A DNA stretch of 64,000 bases from Methylobacterium isbiliense (GTDB taxonomy: Bacteria; Pseudomonadota; Alphaproteobacteria; Rhizobiales; Beijerinckiaceae). The stretch spans positions 1-64,000 of the forward strand of contig NZ_BPQQ01000034.1 of NCBI RefSeq assembly GCF_022179325.1, in the 5' to 3' direction. The stretch's first letter is position 1. Each line of letters begins with the position of its first letter. Shown here piece after piece: positions 8,524 to 19,351 of the stretch. The translations under genes and the position numbers were made by a program. The notes beneath the pieces are model-generated. The model worked only from the letters and a program-made list of their open reading frames with translations, had not been told where the DNA came from and ran no database searches.

Positions 8524-8824
8524 GGAGGGCGCGGCGGCTCTCCCCCGCGCGTCCTGCGGGAGCCCGGGACGTCGGAGAGCCGCCCCGTCCGCCCGACGGC
8601 GGAACCGCTTTCCGGGCCATGGGGCGATACCAAGCTCTGCGCACACGCCGATGGGCGCGGGACCGCGACCGAAGGATCACGCAGTTCGTGGAATGCGGAC
8701 GGAATCCGATCGCCGCAGCATCCCGCTAACCCTTCGGGCACATGGCCGTCGCCGTCGCCGACCTCCTTGGCAAAGGCGTAAGCTTTACTCCCCCACGGTT
8801 TCGCCGTGCGGAGTGGCGGAGGCG
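8524..8824. other. Intergenic stretch between argC and the TadG-like gene
   Basis: Apart from the stem-loop after argC and a small hairpin at 8794-8808 (CACGG-TTTCG-CCGTG) just before the next start, I see no gene, RNA or recognisable site here. Short open frames have compositions typical of chance reading in GC-rich DNA. Confidence 0.5.
8534..8583 (+). terminator. Stem-loop after argC
   Basis: GCGGCTCTCC at 8534-8543 pairs perfectly with GGAGAGCCGC at 8574-8583. An inner stem, CCCGC at 8544-8548 with GCGGG at 8556-8560, sits within the loop. There is no T-run, as is common for terminators in very GC-rich genomes. Confidence 0.4.
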
Positions 8825-11512
<2,688 letters not shown>

Positions 11513-11513
<1 letters not shown>

Positions 11514-12274
11514 TGCGCATTCTCGTCACCAACGATGACGGCATCCACGCGCCGGGGCTGAAGGTCCTGGAGGAGATCGCCCGCGCGATCTCGGACGACG
11601 TCTGGATCGTGGCGCCGGAGACCGACCAGAGCGGCGTCTCGCACTCGCTCTCGCTCAACGATCCCCTGCGCCTGCGCCGGGTCTCGGAGAAGCACTTCGC
11701 GGTCAAGGGCACGCCCTCCGACTGCGTCATCATGGGGGTGCGCCACATCCTCAAGGAACAGGGACCCGACCTCGTGCTCTCGGGCGTCAACCGCGGCCAG
11801 AACGTCGCCGAGGACGTGACCTATTCGGGCACCATCGCGGGGGCGATGGAGGGGACGATCCTGGGCGTGCGCTCCATCGCCATGAGCCAGGCCTACGGGG
11901 CGGGCGGGCGCGCCAACGTGAAGTGGCACACGGCCGCCCATCACGGCCCGCGCACGGTCCGGCGCATCCTGGAGGCCGGGATCGAGCCGGGCATCCTCGT
12001 CAACGTCAACTTCCCGGATTGCGAGCCGGACGAGGTGCGGGGCCTCGCGGTGGTGGCGCAGGGCATGCGCAACCAGCAGCTCCTCGCCATCGACGAGCGC
12101 ATGGACGGGCGCGGCAACCCGTATTTCTGGCTCGCCTTCGCCAAGGCGCGGTTCGAGCCGGCCAACGGCACCGACCTCAAGGCCATCGCCGAGCAGCGCA
12201 TCGCGGTCACGCCGCTGCGCCTCGACCTCACCGACGAGCCCACCCTGACGCGCTTCGCGCAGGCGCTCGGCTAG
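11513..12274 (+). CDS. surE: 5'/3'-nucleotidase SurE
   Basis: Metal-dependent survival-protein phosphatase acting on nucleoside monophosphates, linked to stationary-phase and stress survival. The 253-residue protein opens with [18 protein letters not shown], containing the paired metal-binding aspartates. It also carries the SGVSHSLSL loop and the conserved [25 protein letters not shown] block. Its ATG overlaps the serS stop by one base, indicating translational coupling, and the pcm gene begins 10 bases after its stop. surE and pcm travel together in many proteobacteria and jointly support long-term survival. Confidence 0.96.
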
Positions 12275-12284
12275 CCTCCCACCC

Positions 12285-12932
12285 GTGCGCGAGACCTCCG
12301 GCGCGGTCGAGGCCGCCGCCTTCGTGCTGGCCTTGCGCGCCCGCGGGGTCCGCGACCCGGCCGTGCTCGGGGCGATGGAACGCGTCCCGCGCGAGCGCTT
12401 CGCCCCGCCCGCCCTGCGCGAACTGGCCCGCCGCGACCTCGCGCTGCCGCTGCCCTGCGGCCAGACCATGACGGCCCCGAGCGTCGTCGCGGCCATGCTC
12501 TCGGCCCTCGATCCGCCGCGGGGGGCGCGGGCGCTGGAAGTCGGCACCGGGTCGGGCTACGCCACGGCCCTGCTGCTGCGCCTCGGCTGCGCGGGCGTGG
12601 AGAGCCTGGAGCGCTACGCGGGCCTGGCGGCGGCGGCGGCGGAGCGCCTCGCGGCCGAGGGCTTCGCGGGGGCGTCCGTCGTCCACGGAGACGGCTGCGC
12701 GCCCGGCGACGGCCTGTTCGACCGCATCCTCGTCAACGGGGCCGTGCCGGCCCTGCCCGAGGGCCTGCTGGCGCGCCTCGCCCCGGGCGGTCGCCTCGTC
12801 GGCGCGCTCGCGGGGGCGGGCGGCACCCGGCTCGCCGTGGTCGAGCGGGACGCGGAGGGTCTGTGGCGGCGCCAGCCCGATCCCGCCCTGCGGCTCGCCC
12901 CGCTGACGCCCGGCCTTGCCCGGACGCTGTAG
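12285..12932 (+). CDS. pcm: Protein-L-isoaspartate O-methyltransferase
   Basis: Repairs isoaspartyl damage in aged proteins by SAM-dependent methylation. The 215-residue protein begins with GTG. The N-terminal region (VRDPAVLGAMERVPRERFAP, LALPLPCGQTMTAPSVVAAML) is the substrate-binding portion typical of PIMT. The SAM site LEVGTGSGYATALLLRLG follows near residue 85, with the acidic strand VESLERYAGLAAAAAERL after it. It lies immediately downstream of surE, with which it is usually paired. Sequence after residue 190 is short, as in other alphaproteobacterial copies. Confidence 0.9.
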   Translation: MRETSGAVEAAAFVLALRARGVRDPAVLGAMERVPRERFAPPALRELARRDLALPLPCGQTMTAPSVVAAMLSALDPPRGARALEVGTGSGYATALLLRLGCAGVESLERYAGLAAAAAERLAAEGFAGASVVHGDGCAPGDGLFDRILVNGAVPALPEGLLARLAPGGRLVGALAGAGGTRLAVVERDAEGLWRRQPDPALRLAPLTPGLARTL

Positions 12933-13064
12933 TTCGGCCGCGCATCCTTACTGGCGATCCCGCGCCCGCAACGGAAGCTTAACCTGAATGGGATTTGAAT
13001 TCCCTCCATCGGGTTGCGTGTATGTGCGGGTGCGTCGATGCGGGATCGTGGGGCTGGGAACGGG

Positions 13065-14597
13065 ATGCGGACGCTGTCGCGCTTCGCTCTCATCGGTCTG
13101 ATCGGGGGTGCGTCGGCAGCCTGCAGCTCCGACACGCTGCGCTTGAGTGATCCTTTCACCAATCCGTTCTCGGCCAGCACGGCGAGCCCGGAGCCGGGCG
13201 CCACCGGCAGCCTGCCCGAGGGCGAGGCCGTCGCCGCCCCCCTGCGCGCCTCGCCGATCCGCTCCGAGGCGCTGCCCGCGCCGGGCGCCGGCCCGATGCC
13301 GCTCTCCGGCCGCGCCACCCAGGCGCCCCAGACCGCGCCCCAGAGCCCGCGCGTCGTCGCCTCGACGGCCCCGGTCACCAGCGCCGCCGGCGGCTGGACC
13401 GCCCGGGGCGGCACCACCATCACAGTCGGCCAGGGCGACACGCTCAACCAGCTCTCGACCCGTTTCGGCGTGCCGACGAGCGCGATCCTGTCGGCGAACG
13501 GCCTGTCGGGCGCGAGCCAGATCACGCCCGGCCGGCAGATCGTGATCCCGGTCTACGACGCCGGCGGCTCCGCCGCGCTGACGCCGCGCGTCGCCCCGGC
13601 CGCGCCTCAGCCCCGCATGGTGCTGCAGCAGCCCAAGCCCGAATCGAAGCCCGATTCCCGGCCCGAGCCGCGCAGGATCGAGATCAGCAAGCCCGAGCCG
13701 GCCAAGGCTGAGCCCGTCCGGGTCGCCTCGGTGGAGCCGACCCGCAAGGTCGCCGAGACGCCCGAGCGCAAGGCGCCGGTCCGCCCGGGCCAGGCCGCGC
13801 CGGTCCCGGTCAAGCCGGCCGCCGCCGAGCGCGCCGCCAAGCTCAACACCCGGCCGGCCGAGCCCGTCCGGACCGCGAAGGCGGAGGTGAAGGAGACGAA
13901 GCCCGAGCCGAAGAAGCCCGCCGAGAAGGTCGCGGCCAAGCCGGAGCCCAAGCCGGAGCCCAAGCCCGTCGCCAAGGTCGAGCCCAAGCCCGAACCGAAG
14001 GCCGTCGCCAAGGCCGAGCCCAAGCCGGAGCCCAAGCCCGAGCCGAAGAAGCCCGTCGAGAAGGTCGCCAAGCTCGAAGCCCCGAAGGCCAAGCCCGAGG
14101 AGCCGAAGGCCGAGGCCAAGAAAGCCGTCGAGGCACCCAAGCCCGTGGCCAAGGTCGAGCCGCCCAAGGTCGAGCCCAAGCCGGAGCCCAAGGCCGAGCC
14201 GAAGCCCGACCCGGCGCCCGCCGCCGAGGAGGCCGCCTTCCGCTGGCCGGCCCGCGGCCGGGTGATCGCCGGCTACGGATCGAGCGGCAACGAGGGCATC
14301 AACATCGCGCTCCCCGAGGGCACGCCGGTGAAGGCCGCCGAGGAGGGCACGGTCGCCTATGCGGGCAGCGACGTGAAGGGCTACGGCAAGCTGGTGCTGG
14401 TGCGCCACGCCAACGGCTACGTCTCGGCCTACGCCCATAACGGCGAGATCGAGGTGCGCCCCGGCGAGAAGGTGAAGCGGGGCCAGACGATCGCCAAGTC
14501 CGGCTCGTCCGGCAACGTGACCTCGCCGCAGCTGCACTTCGAGATCCGCAAGGGCGCGACCCCGGTCGACCCGATCCCGCGCCTCGCGAGCAACTGA
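13065..14597 (+). CDS. LysM and degenerate LytM (M23) lipoprotein, NlpD/EnvC-like
   Basis: A roughly 510-residue outer-membrane lipoprotein. The ATG at 13065 gives MRTLSRFALIGLIGGASAAC, a signal peptide with a lipobox-like end at Cys-20; a TTG at 13014 is a longer alternative. A LysM domain (TITVGQGDTLNQLSTRFGVP, ITPGRQIVIP) lies near residues 120-165, then a 200-residue Lys/Pro/Glu repeat linker, then a C-terminal LytM domain. The LytM domain lacks the zinc ligands of an active endopeptidase: the GxxHxGxD site reads NEGINIA and the HxH site reads QLHFEI. That is the state of NlpD and EnvC, which activate amidases rather than cut peptidoglycan themselves. Following surE-pcm it is in the standard alphaproteobacterial position. 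Confidence 0.88.
   Translation: MRTLSRFALIGLIGGASAACSSDTLRLSDPFTNPFSASTASPEPGATGSLPEGEAVAAPLRASPIRSEALPAPGAGPMPLSGRATQAPQTAPQSPRVVASTAPVTSAAGGWTARGGTTITVGQGDTLNQLSTRFGVPTSAILSANGLSGASQITPGRQIVIPVYDAGGSAALTPRVAPAAPQPRMVLQQPKPESKPDSRPEPRRIEISKPEPAKAEPVRVASVEPTRKVAETPERKAPVRPGQAAPVPVKPAAAERAAKLNTRPAEPVRTAKAEVKETKPEPKKPAEKVAAKPEPKPEPKPVAKVEPKPEPKAVAKAEPKPEPKPEPKKPVEKVAKLEAPKAKPEEPKAEAKKAVEAPKPVAKVEPPKVEPKPEPKAEPKPDPAPAAEEAAFRWPARGRVIAGYGSSGNEGINIALPEGTPVKAAEEGTVAYAGSDVKGYGKLVLVRHANGYVSAYAHNGEIEVRPGEKVKRGQTIAKSGSSGNVTSPQLHFEIRKGATPVDPIPRLASN
13610..14220 (+). repeat. Lys-Pro-Glu low-complexity repeat inside the LysM/LytM gene
   Basis: Imperfect repeats encoding KPEPKPEPK-like units fill about 200 codons between the LysM and LytM domains. 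They probably form an extended arm spanning the periplasm from the outer membrane to the septum. Such tracts vary in length between strains by slippage. Confidence 0.8.
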
Positions 14598-14614
14598 GGC
14601 CCCCAGTCGGACAC

Positions 14615-14640
14615 AGAGCCCCCTCCCCGGAGGGGGCTCT
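14615..14640 (+). terminator. Hairpin terminator between converging genes
   Basis: AGAGCCCCCT pairs perfectly with AGGGGGCTCT across a CCCCGG loop, 18 bases after the LysM/LytM stop and just before the end of the converging TspO gene. It can serve both directions. No T-run follows. Confidence 0.65.
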
Positions 14641-14653
14641 CGTCGTTGGGCGA

Positions 14654-15169
14654 TCAGTTCATCCGCCACACCGCCGCATTGACCAGCGTCGCGTAGGAGA
14701 CCCAGCCGGCGTAGGGCAGGAGCATCAGGGCGGCGGGCCGGTCGAGGGGCCAGACCAGCCGGATCGTCCACAGGATCATCACCAGCAGGGCGACGATGAC
14801 CACGAGCCCGCCCAGGATGTCGTGGGCGCCGAAGAACACCGGGGTCCAGGCGGCGTTGAGGGCGAGCTGGAGGAAGAAGGCCGCGAGGGCGAGGCGGCGG
14901 GTGCGCCGCGCCTCGCCGGGGACCGGCGCGGTGCCGAGCACGCGCCAGCAGGCGAGGGCCATCAGGGCGTAGAGGATCGTCCAGGCGACCGGGAAGAGCC
15001 AGTTCGGCGGCGTGAAGTCCGGCTTGGCGAGGCCCGCGTACCAGGTCGGGATGTTGGGCGTGGTGAAGATCGGTCCGGTGGAGGCGGCCAGCAGCACCGG
15101 CAGCACGGCGGCGAGGAGGCGCGGCAGGGCCGGCAGGACGGGTGCGCGGATCGGGCTCTCGGCTCGCAT
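14654..15169 (-). CDS. TspO/MBR family tryptophan-rich sensory protein
   Basis: A 171-residue membrane protein with five hydrophobic helices and many Trp residues, the pattern of the TspO / peripheral benzodiazepine receptor family, which binds porphyrins and regulates tetrapyrrole-linked or stress responses. Key stretches are TPNIPTWYAGLAKPDFTPPN, LFPVAWTILYALMALACW, LNAAWTPVFFGAHD and LLPYAGWVSYATLVNAAVW. The ATG at 15169 puts the first helix at the right place; an N-terminal 20-residue tail is slightly longer than average. It converges on the LysM/LytM gene and is divergent from the PLP enzyme at 15263. Confidence 0.88.
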   Translation of the reverse strand: MRAESPIRAPVLPALPRLLAAVLPVLLAASTGPIFTTPNIPTWYAGLAKPDFTPPNWLFPVAWTILYALMALACWRVLGTAPVPGEARRTRRLALAAFFLQLALNAAWTPVFFGAHDILGGLVVIVALLVMILWTIRLVWPLDRPAALMLLPYAGWVSYATLVNAAVWRMN

Positions 15170-15262
15170 GACGGGGATCTCATGAGGGAATGCGACCGAC
15201 CTTGCGCGCACCCCCCCGTTCTGCAAGGGCGTGGCGTTGCCGCATCCCCGCAGGAGCCCGCC

Positions 15263-16426
15263 ATGAGCCGCCAGACCCCACCCTCCGCCTGGTCGAAGCG
15301 CAGCCTCGCCGCCCAGGCGCTGGGCCATGTCGAGCCGGTGACGAAGGCGGTGGTGCAGCCGATCCACCTCGCCACCACCTACATCCGCGATCCCGACAAC
15401 CAGTACAGCTCGGGCTTCGTCTACGGCCGGCCGGACAACGCCACGGTGCGCGAGGCCGAGGGCGTGCTGGCGATGCTGGAGGAGGCCGAGGCCGGGGCGC
15501 TGCTGTTCGGCTCCGGCATGGCGGCGGCCACCGCCGTGTTCGCGGCCCTCGATCCGGGCGACCACGTGGTGGCGCCCACGGTGATGTACTGGGCGCTGCG
15601 CCGCTGGCTCGCCGAGGAAGCGACGCGCTGGGGCCTGAGGGTCGATTTCGTCGCCACCGACGACCTTCCGGCGCTGAAGGCTGCCATGCGCCCGGGCGAG
15701 ACCAAGCTCGTCTGGCTGGAAACACCCTCGAACCCGCTCTGGACCGTCACCGACATCGCGGCGGCGGCCGAGATCGCCCACGCGGCGGGCGCGCGGCTCG
15801 CGGTGGATTCCACCGTCGCCTCGCCGGTGGTCACCCGCCCGCTGGCGCTCGGCGCGGACGTGGTGATGCACGCGGCCACCAAGGTGCTCAACGGCCATTC
15901 CGACGTGATCGCGGGGGCGCTGGCGGGGGCGCGGGCGGATGCGTTCTGGACCCGCATCCAGCGGGTGCGCGCGAGCCAGGGGGCGATCCTCGGGCCGTTC
16001 GAGGCCTACCTGCTGCTGCGCGGGATGCGCACCCTGCACCTGCGCATCGCGGCCCAGATGGCGGGCGCCGCCGCCCTCGCGCGGCGCCTCTCGGAGCACC
16101 CGGAGGTCGCCGGCGTGCTCTATCCGGGCCTGCCCGGCCATCCGGGCCACGCGGTGGCGGCCCGGCAGATGGAGGGCGGCTTCGGCACCATGCTGTCGAT
16201 CCGGGTGAAGGGCGGCGAATCCGCCGCCATCGCGGCCGCCGCCCGCGTGGCGCTGTGGAAGCGCGCCACCTCCCTCGGCGGCGTCGAGAGCCTGATCGAG
16301 CACCGCGCCTCGGTGGAGGGGCCCGGCACGCCCTGCCCGCCGGACCTCCTGCGCCTCTCGGTCGGCATCGAGGATCCGGACGATCTCTACGCGGATCTCG
16401 ACCGGTCGCTGGGGGCGGGCCGGTAG
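15263..16426 (+). CDS. Cys/Met-metabolism PLP-dependent enzyme (cystathionine beta-lyase/gamma-synthase family)
   Basis: A 387-residue fold-type I PLP enzyme. The start at 15263 follows a CAGGAG ribosome site. Visible motifs are TTYIRDPDNQYSSGFVYGRP near residue 40, the cofactor-phosphate segment LFGSGMAAATAVF, VWLETPSNPLWTVTDI, and the Schiff-base lysine in VVMHAATKVLNGHSDVIAGAL near residue 205. The C-terminal SLGGVESLIEHRAS block is characteristic of cystathionine-type lyases and synthases. Sequence alone does not separate beta-lyase (methionine synthesis) from gamma-synthase or gamma-lyase activity, and no met gene is adjacent. Confidence 0.85.
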   Translation: MSRQTPPSAWSKRSLAAQALGHVEPVTKAVVQPIHLATTYIRDPDNQYSSGFVYGRPDNATVREAEGVLAMLEEAEAGALLFGSGMAAATAVFAALDPGDHVVAPTVMYWALRRWLAEEATRWGLRVDFVATDDLPALKAAMRPGETKLVWLETPSNPLWTVTDIAAAAEIAHAAGARLAVDSTVASPVVTRPLALGADVVMHAATKVLNGHSDVIAGALAGARADAFWTRIQRVRASQGAILGPFEAYLLLRGMRTLHLRIAAQMAGAAALARRLSEHPEVAGVLYPGLPGHPGHAVAARQMEGGFGTMLSIRVKGGESAAIAAAARVALWKRATSLGGVESLIEHRASVEGPGTPCPPDLLRLSVGIEDPDDLYADLDRSLGAGR

Positions 16427-16540
16427 CGCGGCCGGAGCCGCTTGGTCGGGTCGAATCCCCGTCGCGGTGAACCGATCGGCGGGGCGGCGCGTTTCCGCTG
16501 CAAAGCTCGCCAGATGCCGAGCCAGCACCCGAGGCCCGCC

Positions 16541-16984
16541 ATGCCTGCCGCCCTTCCCTTCGCGCTCCTCGGCGCGCACCTCGTCCTTGCCGCCGCGGAC
16601 GGTCCGCCGAACCTCGACATCCGCGCGACCTGCGAGTCGCCCGGCCGCACCGCCGTCAGCAACGAGACCGGCTCCGACGGCTGCCTGCGCTCCGAGCGCC
16701 AAGCGGGCGACGACCTGCGCAAGCGCTGGGGCAGCTTCCCGTCGGCCGCCAAGCGGCAATGCTCGCAGCAATCGAGGGCCGGCGGCTTCCCGAGCTACGT
16801 CGAGATGCTCACCTGCCTCGAACTCGCCAGCGGCATCGCCCCGGGCGGCGCGGGCGCCGGCCCCGCCACCACCGGCAGCACCGGCGCCGAGGCCAATACG
16901 TCGAGCGGCACCAAGCTGACCGACGAGCCCTCGGCGAGCCAGCGCACCGATCCGCTCAAGGTGCTCGGCAAGCCCGCGCGCTGA
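16541..16984 (+). CDS. Secreted cysteine-containing hypothetical protein
   Basis: A 147-residue protein of a type seen in Bradyrhizobium and Methylobacterium, of unknown function. The ATG at 16541 gives a short signal peptide (PAALPFALLGAHLVLAAADG); an upstream ATG at 16514 is possible. The mature N-terminal half has three Cys and a conserved-looking core (LDIRATCESPGRTAVS, GCLRSERQAGDDLRKRWGSF, AAKRQCSQQSRAGGFPSYVEM). The C-terminal 50 residues are a Gly/Ser/Thr-rich disordered tail. It sits alone between the PLP enzyme and the convergent opgH. Confidence 0.65.
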   Translation: MPAALPFALLGAHLVLAAADGPPNLDIRATCESPGRTAVSNETGSDGCLRSERQAGDDLRKRWGSFPSAAKRQCSQQSRAGGFPSYVEMLTCLELASGIAPGGAGAGPATTGSTGAEANTSSGTKLTDEPSASQRTDPLKVLGKPAR

Positions 16985-17060
16985 GGGCGGGCACAGGGCC
17001 GTGACGCCGGTCCCGTCGCCGCATCGTGCGCCAATCCGCCGCCGCGGGGGCGGATGAGGC

Positions 17061-19091
17061 TCAGCGCGGCGGGGAGGCGGCCGCGTCGTCCGTGGTGGTC
17101 GAGAGCCAGACCGGCGCCTGACCGCCGGCCTGGACCTGGCGCGGGCGCGCCGGCAGCGGGACGGGCGGCGGCACGCCCGCACGGGCCGCCGCGAGGTCGC
17201 GCAGTTCCGGCGCCTGGGCGGTGTCGTCGACGGTCAGGAAGAGGCCGCGGCGGCGGGCGCGGGTGCCGAGATCGGCCCGGCTGGTGAGCACGCTCAGGGC
17301 CGGGCTGAGCAGGAGGCCGGCCGCGACCGGCGCCATCCACAGGGCCAGCAGCGGGTCGCCCGCGACCGCGAGCGACCCGGCGAGCAGCGCGCCCGCGGCC
17401 AGCGCGTCGACCTGCAGGCGGCACGCCTCGCGCCAGGGCACCCGGCGGTCGTCGCGCACCTGCGCGTCCCAGCGCACCACGCGTCCCGCGAAGGTGGTGA
17501 GGACGGCGCCCGCGTTGAACAGCGTCAGCACCGGCCACAGCAGCACCCACAGCCCCTGCTCCAGGGCGGCGCTGGCCATCAGCCGCCAAAAGCCCCCAAA
17601 GGCGCGCCGCCGGGCGGGGCTGAGGAGCACGTGGGCGAGGCTCAGGACCTTGGGGGCGGCGAGCACCGCCACGGTCAGCGCCGCGAGGGCGTGCGCGGCC
17701 GGGCCGTCGCCGGTGAGGCCGTAGGCGAGGAGGCCGAGATCCCCGCTCGCCGCCGCCTGCCACGTGCCCAGCGCCAGGAAGGCGACCCAGAGCGGCGAGG
17801 CGAGATAGGACAGGATGCCGACGAGGAGGTGCCAGCGGCTGCCGGCGGTGAGGCCCGGCGTGCCGAGCACGCCGAGATGCTGGAGGTTGCCCTGGCACCA
17901 GCGCCGCTCCCGGCCGAGCAGATCGACGAGGTTGGTCGGCATCTCCTCCCAGGTGCCGCCCTCCTCCGGCAGGAGGCGCAGCTCCCAGCCGGCGCGCCGG
18001 AAGAGCGCGCCCTCGACCGTGTCGTGGCAGAGGATCTCGCCCCCGAGCGGCGCACAGCCCGGCAGCACCGGCAGGTCGGCGCTGTCCGCGAAGGCGCGCA
18101 CGCGCAGGATGGCGTTGTGGCCCCAGTAGCTGCCGTCCGGCCCCTGCCACGTGTCGAGCGCGCGGATCGACAGCGGTGCGTAGAGGCGCACGGCGAATTG
18201 CTGGATGCGGGCGAACAGGGTGTCGCGCCCGGCCGCGTAGCTCACGGTCTGGATCAGCCCGACGCGCGGATTGTCCTCCATCAGCCGGATCATCCGGCGC
18301 ATGGTGGCCCCGCTCATCAGGCTGTCGGCGTCGAGCACGATCATGAAATCGTATTCGTCCCCGTAGGTCTCGCAGAACTCCGCGATGTTGCCGGCCTTGC
18401 GGCCGGCATTGTCGGCCCGCCGCCGGTAGCGCAGCCGCGGCAGGCCCGGGCCGCTCTCCCCGCGCCACGCCTGGGCGCGGGCGAATTCGCGCTCCTCCGC
18501 CGCCGCGATGGCGGGATCGCGCGTGTCGCTGAGGACGAAGATGTCGAGGTCGCGCCCGTCCCCGCCGGTGCGGGCGAGGGAGCGGGCCATCACCCGGATC
18601 GCCGCGAACACCGCCGCGGCATCCTCCGCGTGGATCGCCACCAGCACGGCGGTGCGGCTGCGCCCGGTCGGGGCCGGCGAGGCGGTCTCGGCGGCAATCT
18701 CGACCGCCGACATCACCCGCCGCCCGAGCCCCGCCGCCACCGCGCCGTAGATGTACTGCCACGCGATGTAGGCCTGCCACGTCATCACGAGGCAGAACAG
18801 CACCAGCACCGCGCCGTCGAGGAGGCCGTCCGGCCAGCCCGTGGCCAGGGCGGCGAGCCAGGCCGTCGCGCCCGCGGTCGCGAGGGTCGGGAGCGCGAGG
18901 GCGAGGCGCCGGCGCAGCAGCGTCGCGTCGGTCGGCGGGGATGGGAACGACATGGGACGGCGGAACTCGATCCAGGGGAAGAGCGCCTCCCGGTCGCGGG
19001 GGATGGACCCCGAACCGGGCGGGCCGGCGGACGATGCGGCATCGGACGGCAGGCCGCGCGACGGACGCCACCGCAGCGGCAGCTGTCGCAA
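17061..19091 (-). CDS. opgH: Glucans biosynthesis glucosyltransferase (OpgH/MdoH)
   Basis: Inner-membrane GT2 enzyme that polymerises UDP-glucose into osmoregulated periplasmic glucans. Up to 676 residues if the TTG at 19091 is used; the ATG at 18953 would begin just before the first membrane pair (LALALPTLATAGATAWLAAL, AVLVLFCLVMTWQAYIAW). The cytoplasmic catalytic domain shows VAIHAEDAAAVFAAI, the DxD site LDADSLMSG, YWGHNAILR and the polymerase motif ERRWCQGNLQH. Further membrane helices follow. The usual partner opgG is not in the window, so this is either a separated pair or an opgH-only locus. Confidence 0.88.
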   Translation of the reverse strand: MRQLPLRWRPSRGLPSDAASSAGPPGSGSIPRDREALFPWIEFRRPMSFPSPPTDATLLRRRLALALPTLATAGATAWLAALATGWPDGLLDGAVLVLFCLVMTWQAYIAWQYIYGAVAAGLGRRVMSAVEIAAETASPAPTGRSRTAVLVAIHAEDAAAVFAAIRVMARSLARTGGDGRDLDIFVLSDTRDPAIAAAEEREFARAQAWRGESGPGLPRLRYRRRADNAGRKAGNIAEFCETYGDEYDFMIVLDADSLMSGATMRRMIRLMEDNPRVGLIQTVSYAAGRDTLFARIQQFAVRLYAPLSIRALDTWQGPDGSYWGHNAILRVRAFADSADLPVLPGCAPLGGEILCHDTVEGALFRRAGWELRLLPEEGGTWEEMPTNLVDLLGRERRWCQGNLQHLGVLGTPGLTAGSRWHLLVGILSYLASPLWVAFLALGTWQAAASGDLGLLAYGLTGDGPAAHALAALTVAVLAAPKVLSLAHVLLSPARRRAFGGFWRLMASAALEQGLWVLLWPVLTLFNAGAVLTTFAGRVVRWDAQVRDDRRVPWREACRLQVDALAAGALLAGSLAVAGDPLLALWMAPVAAGLLLSPALSVLTSRADLGTRARRRGLFLTVDDTAQAPELRDLAAARAGVPPPVPLPARPRQVQAGGQAPVWLSTTTDDAAASPPR

Positions 19092-19261
19092 TGCCTACCG
19101 GGATTGACCTGAATGACGCCAGAACGATGACGCCGTGGGCATGACGCGCCGCGCAGGGGCCCTTTCTCCCCGGCCGGAGCGGGGTTCCGCGCGTCACCAC
19201 GCCCGCCGCCGATCCGCCCGCCCCGCGCGATACCGCGCAGCGGGGGGCTGTCCGTCCCGAT

Positions 19262-19273
19262 CGAGGTACTTAC
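19262..19273 (+). promoter_or_regulatory. 12-base motif shared (inverted) with the region upstream of the decarboxylase gene
   Basis: CGAGGTACTTAC lies in the leader of the glycan cluster. Its exact complement, GTAAGTACCTCG, occurs at 27654-27665 upstream of the UDP-glucuronate decarboxylase. Both sites are intergenic and precede sugar-nucleotide genes of the same cluster, so a common operator is possible. A 12-base match can also occur by chance in a window this size. Confidence 0.25.
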
Positions 19274-19286
19274 ATACAAGCGGGAC

Positions 19287-19307
19287 GCATACAGGAGGGA
19301 TGTATGC
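19287..19307 (+). promoter_or_regulatory. Hairpin presenting a Shine-Dalgarno sequence in its loop
   Basis: GCATACA at 19287-19293 pairs perfectly with TGTATGC at 19301-19307, leaving a 7-base loop GGAGGGA that holds most of the AGGAGG ribosome site. The start codon of the leader ORF (ATG 19304) lies in the right arm. A copy of CATACA at 19273-19278 could pair with the same right arm, giving an alternative stem. This looks like a translational switch at the head of the glycan operon. Confidence 0.45.
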
Positions 19308-19351
19308 CTCACGGCCCGGTCCGGGCCGGTGCGAGAAAGGCGGGAGCGTGA
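19304..19351 (+). CDS. Putative 15-residue leader peptide of the glycan operon
   Basis: ATG at 19304 follows AGGAGG (19293-19298) by an ideal 5 bases and encodes MPHGPVRAGARKAGA. Its TGA stop (19349-19351) overlaps the GTG start of the first epimerase gene (19348). Translation of the leader would therefore deliver ribosomes directly to that start. The peptide has no runs of a single amino acid that would suggest classical attenuation; Arg, Ala and Gly dominate. Whether it is translated is unproven. Confidence 0.4.
   Translation: MPHGPVRAGARKAGA

Noticed and set aside
19300-19347. ATG at 19300 as the start of the first epimerase
   Set aside because: Only one base separates it from the AGGAGG site, too close for normal initiation. 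The extension has no similarity to the family, and GTG 19348 begins right at the nucleotide-binding fold.
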